From NCBI RefSeq assembly GCF_019649055.1, contig NW_026570344.1, positions 186,001-250,000 of the forward strand: 64,000 nt of DNA, in the 5' to 3' direction. Made by a program: the position numbers and the translations under genes. Below the pieces are notes generated by a model, which did no database searches, had not been told where the DNA came from, and saw only the letters and a list, made by a program, of their open reading frames with translations. Shown piece by piece: positions 58,061 to 64,000 of this stretch. This DNA comes from Paramacrobiotus metropolitanus (Eukaryota; Tardigrada; Eutardigrada; Parachela; Macrobiotidae). Within the stretch, counting starts at the first letter, position 1, and every line of letters starts with the position of its first letter.

Positions 58061-59015
58061 AGAAACGGCCTCGGCTTCGCCTCCGCGTTTCTTGTGATTC
58101 ACGACCACTTTATTTGATTTCGATTGAATATTTACTTTAGCATCACATCTATATTTCGCGGTAATATAATTGGTACATCGCAAAAGCGCAAAAACAATGG
58201 TTTCATTTAATAATTACAGATTCTCTCAAATCAGTATTAAATCTCTCCACTAGATCCATGGTTCTCTGAACGCCAGACTGAACCCCAACCTGATGCTTCT
58301 TCTCAGTAGTGGCAGCTCGGTCACCCGCTCACCTTGAAGGGCTCCGTACACGGGACATTACTGGTATCTCGGTCACCCACTCACCTAATGTGCTCTGTCC
58401 ACTAGAAAGGAGTGATAGCTCGGTAACTAGCTCACCTAGGGTAGTGGGTTCTGTGCATAGAACAGTAGTGGTAGCTCGGTTACTCGTTCACCTGGGGGAC
58501 TGTCTGCACTAGACTGTTGTGGTAGCTCGGTCAATCGTAACACTGGACAACAGCGTTAGCTCGGTCACTTGTTTACCTAACGGGCTCTGTGCATTGGACA
58601 GTAGTGGTAGCTTGATCACTCGTTCAACTAACGGGCTCTGTGCATTGGAATGGAAAGTAGTGGTAGCTCGGTCACTTGTTCACCTAAGGGGCTCCGTACA
58701 CTGGAAAGCAGCGTTAACTTGGTCTTAGAAGGTAGCTAGCGTTAGCGTTAGCTTAGAATAAGCAGATGCCGCTTCGCCTCCGCGTTTCTTGTAATCCAGG
58801 GCCGAATCAATGAATAGCTCGGTTACACATTCACGTAGCGGTCACTCACTATGTCAATTAGCGATTTTGCTCACTGGACAGTAGTGATAGCTCGGTAATT
58901 CACTCACTCGATTAGCGATTTTGCTCACTAGACGACAGTGGTAGCTCGGTAACTCACTCACTCAATTAGCGATTTCGCTCGCTGGTCAGTGAAGGTATCT
59001 CGGCCACTCACTCAC
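58058..59015. repeat. Composite minisatellite/hairpin element, reverse orientation
   Basis: Reverse complement of the element at 32.66-34.41 kb. The 38-bp hairpin (58058-58095) differs from the one at 34371-34408 by one base. The tail (58096-58300) carries the same AAATAAAGTGG and GCGAAATATAGATGTGATGC words. The array 58305-58735 has 51-bp-type units (GTGGTAGCTCGGTCAC...). A second, diverged hairpin copy lies at 58766-58792, with further units to about 59015. So this locus too is a dimer. Confidence 0.85.
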
Positions 59016-60187
59016 CTTAAAATAATAATTAATGCGGCTCTTTGCTTTTAGCAATTGTTTAGAAGAGTGGTCCTGCAAAATCAAACAGCCCGCTGCCCGT
59101 ATGGTTAGGACCAACCATTATATTACAAATGTGCCGGCATCGAAAATCGATAGTAGGCTAACTTGTGATTACTTACTTAAATTTGTGGTTGGTGTTGTAC
59201 GAAAATAAGTTCATTTTATTCCGTTTAATTTGCGTATTTAATAATTTATGTTGCGTATTGTATCCAGGCAAAATTTTTCAAAGTTTCAAGGCCACCTTGA
59301 AACTGGGTTGGATCATATGCGGCTTCGTGCCGGCACGATTCTGGTCGGACGTATTCAAAACAAAAGTCATGTGACGCACTTCTGGACCACGGCCGATCTA
59401 ACTGTGGTATCAGATTTTGAAAGTTTTTGGTTAGAGAGATCTCCAGACTGTGGGGAGGCCGCGCGTAATATTGATCATTTTCTTAATATATATATAATTT
59501 AGTGCGCATTTGCAAGGTACGACGATTTGTGAAGCGAGTGGTAAAATGGAGAAATACGTACGTACAGAAATAAAGAAAATATCTGGTGCATTTGCTTAAC
59601 GTGGAGTAGTACGGTAGCCCCATGGGATAGCATACGATATGCAAGTATATAGATATGCTGTAATATGTAATTCCAGGAAAGGTTTGATTGAAATATATGT
59701 AGAAGTGCTTTAATTATAACTGGCACTTACAATTGTTACTAGTACTCCGTATTGTACACACTATAATTATTATAACATCAACACGGTACCGGGCTTCATT
59801 AAAAATTAAGAAAGCAACTGTAGCTGATTTGTAATACGAATATCTAAAGCGATAACCAGGCACGAGAAAAGCCGGAAAATTTGATAATTCTATTCAGACA
59901 CCGGTTTATCATTTGTTTCACTGTACATGTCTCGTTGAGGAGTTCTTTCAGTAAATTTATTATCTTCGTTTGACAATATGCACGCTCGTTTATGGTTGTG
60001 CAGTGCCGCTCTACAATAGCACACGCCGGACTGTTCGATCTGTAGTGGCACTGGGTTGTGTTTTACGTAAGTTTTATTCTTTAAATATATCGGGAAAGCA
60101 AAATATTGATCAGCACCTAATAAAACCCCCTGCTATAGTAATGGTGCATGCCAGGATGCCTACAGATATTTTATCTGAATTCCAGAA

Positions 60188-63100
60188 ATGAATTTGCTCT
60201 CACTGCTACCAGGGATCTTCTTTGTTCCCTTCGTTAATGGACAAGGTAGGCAAGTTGTGAATGTCGTTATCGCTGACATTCGCAAAATGCCCAAATAGTG
60301 CGATCGACTCTGATAATATTACTTTCTATACATATATAGTACATAGAAAAGAGTTTTGTTAGTATTTATTCAGTACTAAGTAATCACCTCTAACTTCAGA
60401 CGGATGCAAGGTGCCGGCGTTTTTATCAGCTTCTTCCGGTGCTATTGAGTCGCCATATTATCATTATCCTGAACTTGTATCGAACCGGCCATCGCACCTG
60501 TCATGCCGATGGACCATTTTCAATCCCACTAGGAATGTGAGTACTAATTGTTGAAATTAGTCATTGCAACAACAGTCGCAGTTTCCCATAACTTGGTGAC
60601 AGTTTTAAAATGGCGCAAATAATTACTAGTTTCGTAATTGGTGCCCCTTCAGAACCTCCTAATATCGTTTGCTCCTGTTTTTGAAGTGGACATCTGGGAA
60701 AATGGACCGTGCAATTATGAAGCGCTGTATTATTTTGCCGGGTCCAGGGACCGCTCAGTATGCAGCCAAATAGAAACTTTTCCTCCAAACTATGTGAATG
60801 ACACACTGATTTACGGTACAAATCAAAACAACATATCCAGTTTAAACAAGATACGTTTCACAGAATCATGCATAGGAATACTATTACTGTTCTCTACTGT
60901 GAGTTCATCCAAACCGGCGAATTATTTAAACTTTCAGTGACTATCTTTATTTTCCCATGATGTGCGATGTCTTTTAGGACCCCTGTGTAAAGGTTACGGG
61001 CCAACTCCGGAGCCCTTTATTATACAGCCTTCGCGAGACAGCATCGTCACCGTAGAATTCTGTACGAATCAATCTTAATCAATCTCGTAATCAATCTTCC
61101 AATTTTTAGCCTCTTTTCTTTGTAGTGACCTTAATTCGCAACATCAACCGATGGTTCTGTACTATAAAAATCATTGCTTATGGACTCTGTAGGTGCAAGC
61201 ACTGATGTGAACTTCAACACGTAGGTCTCCCCTCCGCGTTAACATATGTGCTCGAATATCTGGACGATCTGACACAAACATTGCCATAAAAATTGTGCAG
61301 GAGAGGGTTTCGTATGTTTTTCAATGCAACGGATGAAATTCCTCCTCCTCCTACGACGACAACACCCCGCACTACCACTGTGCGCACTACAACCGTACGA
61401 CCGCCACCGTTTCGGAATTGCGGTGGAGGTGTATACCTGGACCAATCAACGAACAGGACAATGTACATCGAGTATCCCCTTATATTTACGGGCAATGCGG
61501 CCTTCTGTCAATGGAATATCTCTGCAGTCCCCGGTCATGGCTATCTCAAGGTACGCTCTTAACTAACGAACTTAAAAAATGGAAACAGTGCGTTTCTTTT
61601 TTAAAACACAGTTCACCGTGGAAGAAATGCGCATTGATATTCGCAACTGCAGCAACTATGGCATTGCCATCGTGGATCTGGACTCTGAGGCGACGGAGAG
61701 TTCAAAAAACAGTAGCGGCGTTATAGCAAAATGGTGCAACAAAGAAAACCCAGTTAACGAACCACCTGTGCGCGCTAGCGGGAGTAATGCAGTAAGCATT
61801 TTTGTATTACAGTGTATTTTGACAGACGCAGCAGCATACCAAGCCTTTTCCATTTTATTAGGCAATCATATTAAAAACTGAAGACACTGACTACGCCAAA
61901 TTCAGGATAAAAGTTGAGGGTGCGTGTTCCTTCGCATACTTATTATGTAAATCAAAACTGACAACTTTTGTGCCGTGTAGTGTCAAAGTGCGACAACATT
62001 AACCACATAGCTTGTCCGGATGATCCGACCAGGGAAGCGTGTTTTTCGTCCGAAATGGTTTGCGATGGTAAATAGCAAGTACCGCTGAACTGTTATGAGT
62101 AAAAAGATCGGAGCTATACAGTAGTAAAGTGCAGACCAATGGCAGGCAAAGTGGACTGTCCCAGCGGCGTAGACGAAAACTGTCCCGTTGACTGTGGTAT
62201 ACCGGCCGTACAGCCTTGGCACGTGCAAGCAATATCCAACAGAATATATGGTGGCCTTGAGGTACAACTGTACTTGTATGTGGGTACCGCCGGGCAAACT
62301 AAGAACCTGTACACTACATGCTAAGGTCCTGTTCTTTGAATCACATGAACCAAGATGCGTTCGATAATTCCGGTTCGACTTATCAGGCTCGACCGCACAG
62401 TTTTCCTTGGCATGCTGCTTTGCTGTACAAAGATGGTTTTATGGACCACATTCCTTATTGTGGAGGAACCATTGTACGGATCGGTTGTCCAACGGTGAAT
62501 TTGAAAACAGTGCGTATTGGGGGCGCTTTCTTATTTTGTAGATCGATCACCACTACATTATCACTTCGGGAGAGTGTTGCTTTCGGTAAGCATTGCAATC
62601 TTTGGGCAGCACTCTATAAATTCCACTCTTTACGGTGATTTGTGTATAAGTACTGTAACTCTATACCCAGGAGTCAGGACTGGGGATCGGCTTTTATATT
62701 ATATACAGAAGTCGAATGGGATTCACAGACTAGAAGAGTATCTAAATGTATTCCTAGCTACTAATCTTGCAGATTTGCGGCTTCCTTCGATTCTCATTCT
62801 CGCATAAAAGTCCTTGTTGGAGAGCACGACCTCTCAAAAGAATACGACGAAAATGCTCTAGAATATGCCGTGCAGAGAGTCTCTCGCAATTCGTTGTCAG
62901 TTGGATCAAGTTCCCATGACTTATGTGCAATAAAAACCTTGGAGGTGAGCTGCGTAAATCTGCTCTGATCATTATTTTCGCGTACATTTTCATGTTGTAC
63001 TATGTTTTGATGCAGCCGTTTCCTTGGCATAAAAAAACGGCGGCTTAAAATACGGCTTAAAATTTCGTTGAAATGTTAAAATGGTACAAAAAAGCCAGGA

Positions 63101-63946
63101 TTAATAATACAAGTACACTGTTGCAGATAACCTCTTCTTACTCATATTATTGAAAGATATCTCTCTCAAGCCCCGATTCAAGTTATTGTCAAAATAAATG
63201 AATGAAAATATATAAGTCATCGTACTTTCACACTCGCTTTTGTAGCCAATGTTGTTTAATCATGACGTCAGCCCTGTATGCTTAAACATGCGAAATGTCC
63301 CGACGGGAACCCACTGCTTCTTGGCCGGCTGGGCATCGGAATGCCAATCGATTGGCGACACACTGCATTATACCCAGATGGCCATTCGTAATCCAGAAGA
63401 ATGCGGGTGGAACGGGACCTTTTCCACATCGCATCTAATTTGCGCTGGCGATGCGGATCATGGCGGGTAATAAGTTACCGATACACAAGGGTCACTTTTC
63501 TGGAATTCCAATTGCTTTTTGAAATGCTAACCGAATCCACTGAAACTGCTGTCGCATACGAATTACGTAGGACAAGAACTTGTAGGCATACATAAATTAC
63601 ACATGTCTGTTTTGGCATACATTCCAATTTACACATGTCTGCTTTGTAGTTTTAAAGCTGACCAAGGCGGCGCGCTGGTCTGTCCTGTACCGAACGACCC
63701 TGGCCGATGGGAAATGGTCGGGGTATACCGCAACAAGTGAGTGGGCTGCATTATCGCAACGTATGCTACTGCTATAAACTGTGTAAATTTCGTCACCCAG
63801 CTCTGTTATCTAAGCTGGTTATTAAATAAAGGATCGAGTTTTAATCATTCCAATCGAATTTCAGTGACTGGAACGGAAAAGGTGCCCAATGGTTCACCAA
63901 AGTGTCCAACGCAGTAGACTGGATCGCGGAGACAGTTATGTCCTGA
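60188..63946 (+). CDS. Secreted CUB-CUB-LDLa serine protease homologue, catalytic triad lost
   Basis: Fifteen exons: 60188-60245, 60400-60536, 60653-60898, 60978-61051, 61301-61550, 61612-61791, 61862-61919, 61981-62067, 62146-62261, 62387-62473, 62542-62585, 62773-62944, 63246-63466, 63650-63736, 63865-63946; 1899 nt, 632 residues. Order: signal peptide (MNLLSLLPGIFFVPFVNGQ), CUB domain, Thr/Pro linker (PPPPTTTTPRTTTVRTTTVR), second CUB-like domain, LDL-receptor class A repeat (ACFSSEMVCDGKVDC..VDENC), then a trypsin fold with RIYGG activation site, CGGTIID and AGWASEC. Catalytic His is replaced (TSGEC for TAAHC), the Asp remains (HDLCAIK) and the Ser is replaced (DQGG for DSGG). So it is a non-proteolytic homologue, probably a cofactor or binding protein. 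The exon 4-5 join is the least certain. Confidence 0.88.
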
Positions 63947-64000
63947 TCTGATCTGTTGACTAAAGATTTTATTCACTGCGGTATCGTATAAAAATCTTCG

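Larger units (their letters stand above)
57269..60187. other. Gene-poor stretch with (TA)n and minisatellite element
   Basis: It should contain the missing first exon and promoter of the F-box gene at its left side; these were not found. The middle holds (TA)31 and the composite minisatellite element. From about 59020 to 60187 only unsupported short frames were seen. Confidence 0.45.

Noticed and set aside
57955-58183. Open frames with Tyr-Ile repeats
   Set aside because: Translation of the (TA)31 microsatellite.
59165-59502. Two overlapping plus-strand frames of 69 and 84 codons
   Set aside because: Considered as a degenerate coding remnant because of a short hairpin TTTCAAGG..CCTTGAAA inside, but no family match and no splice-supported extension.

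Overview
The window looks like nuclear DNA of an invertebrate animal, most likely an ecdysozoan. Evidence: GT-AG introns of 60 bp to 3.4 kb interrupt almost every gene, a secreted Tyr/Ser/Asn-rich protein carries a peritrophin-type chitin-binding domain, a CUB-LDLa serine-protease homologue is present, and one promoter pairs a TATA-like box with an arthropod-style TCAGTT initiator. A tardigrade is plausible, but that is inference. No tRNA, rRNA, CRISPR or bacterial-style operon was seen.

Layout, left to right. 0-4 kb: 5' three quarters of a neprilysin-like M13 peptidase (minus), running off the left edge. 6-13 kb: three TENT4/TRF4-type nucleotidyltransferase copies in tandem (minus), two intact at the active site and one decayed. 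13.4-14 kb: a candidate 69-residue membrane protein (minus). 15.9-23.3 kb: complete Golgi alpha-mannosidase II (minus, 11 exons), divergent from a SETMAR-like SET-domain methyltransferase (plus, 24.5-25.6 kb). 25.8-35.1 kb: a tandem cluster of three F-box genes (minus); a fourth relative lies at 55.8-57.3 kb. 35.7-41 kb: a sarcosine/pipecolate-oxidase-like flavoprotein and a NUDT19-like Nudix hydrolase (both minus). 41-43 kb: two inverted-repeat elements. 43.1-47.7 kb: FAM210A-like gene (plus) whose 3.4-kb intron holds a complete serpin gene on the other strand. 49.5-50.8 kb: chitin-binding protein (plus). 51.2-55.3 kb: a LENG1-like spliceosome-associated gene (minus) divergent from TRAPPC2L (plus). 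60.2-63.9 kb: CUB-CUB-LDLa-serine protease homologue with a broken catalytic triad (plus).

Most gene models were assembled by hand from splice sites, homology to known families and reading-frame continuity. For the complete models (mannosidase II, F-box B and C, oxidase, NUDT19, FAM210A, serpin, chitin-binding protein, LENG1, TRAPPC2L, SPH, TENT4 copy B, SET) the exon lengths sum to a whole number of codons.

The most unusual non-genic structure is a composite element: a 51-bp minisatellite plus a tail ending in a near-palindromic 38-bp hairpin next to (TA)n. It occurs in dimeric form at 32.7-34.4 kb (inside an F-box gene intron) and, in the opposite orientation, at 58.06-59.0 kb. The genes do not form one pathway. 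Local themes are family expansion (TENT4, F-box), secretory/extracellular proteolysis and its control (neprilysin, serpin, SPH), and two adjacent genes whose relatives are peroxisomal.
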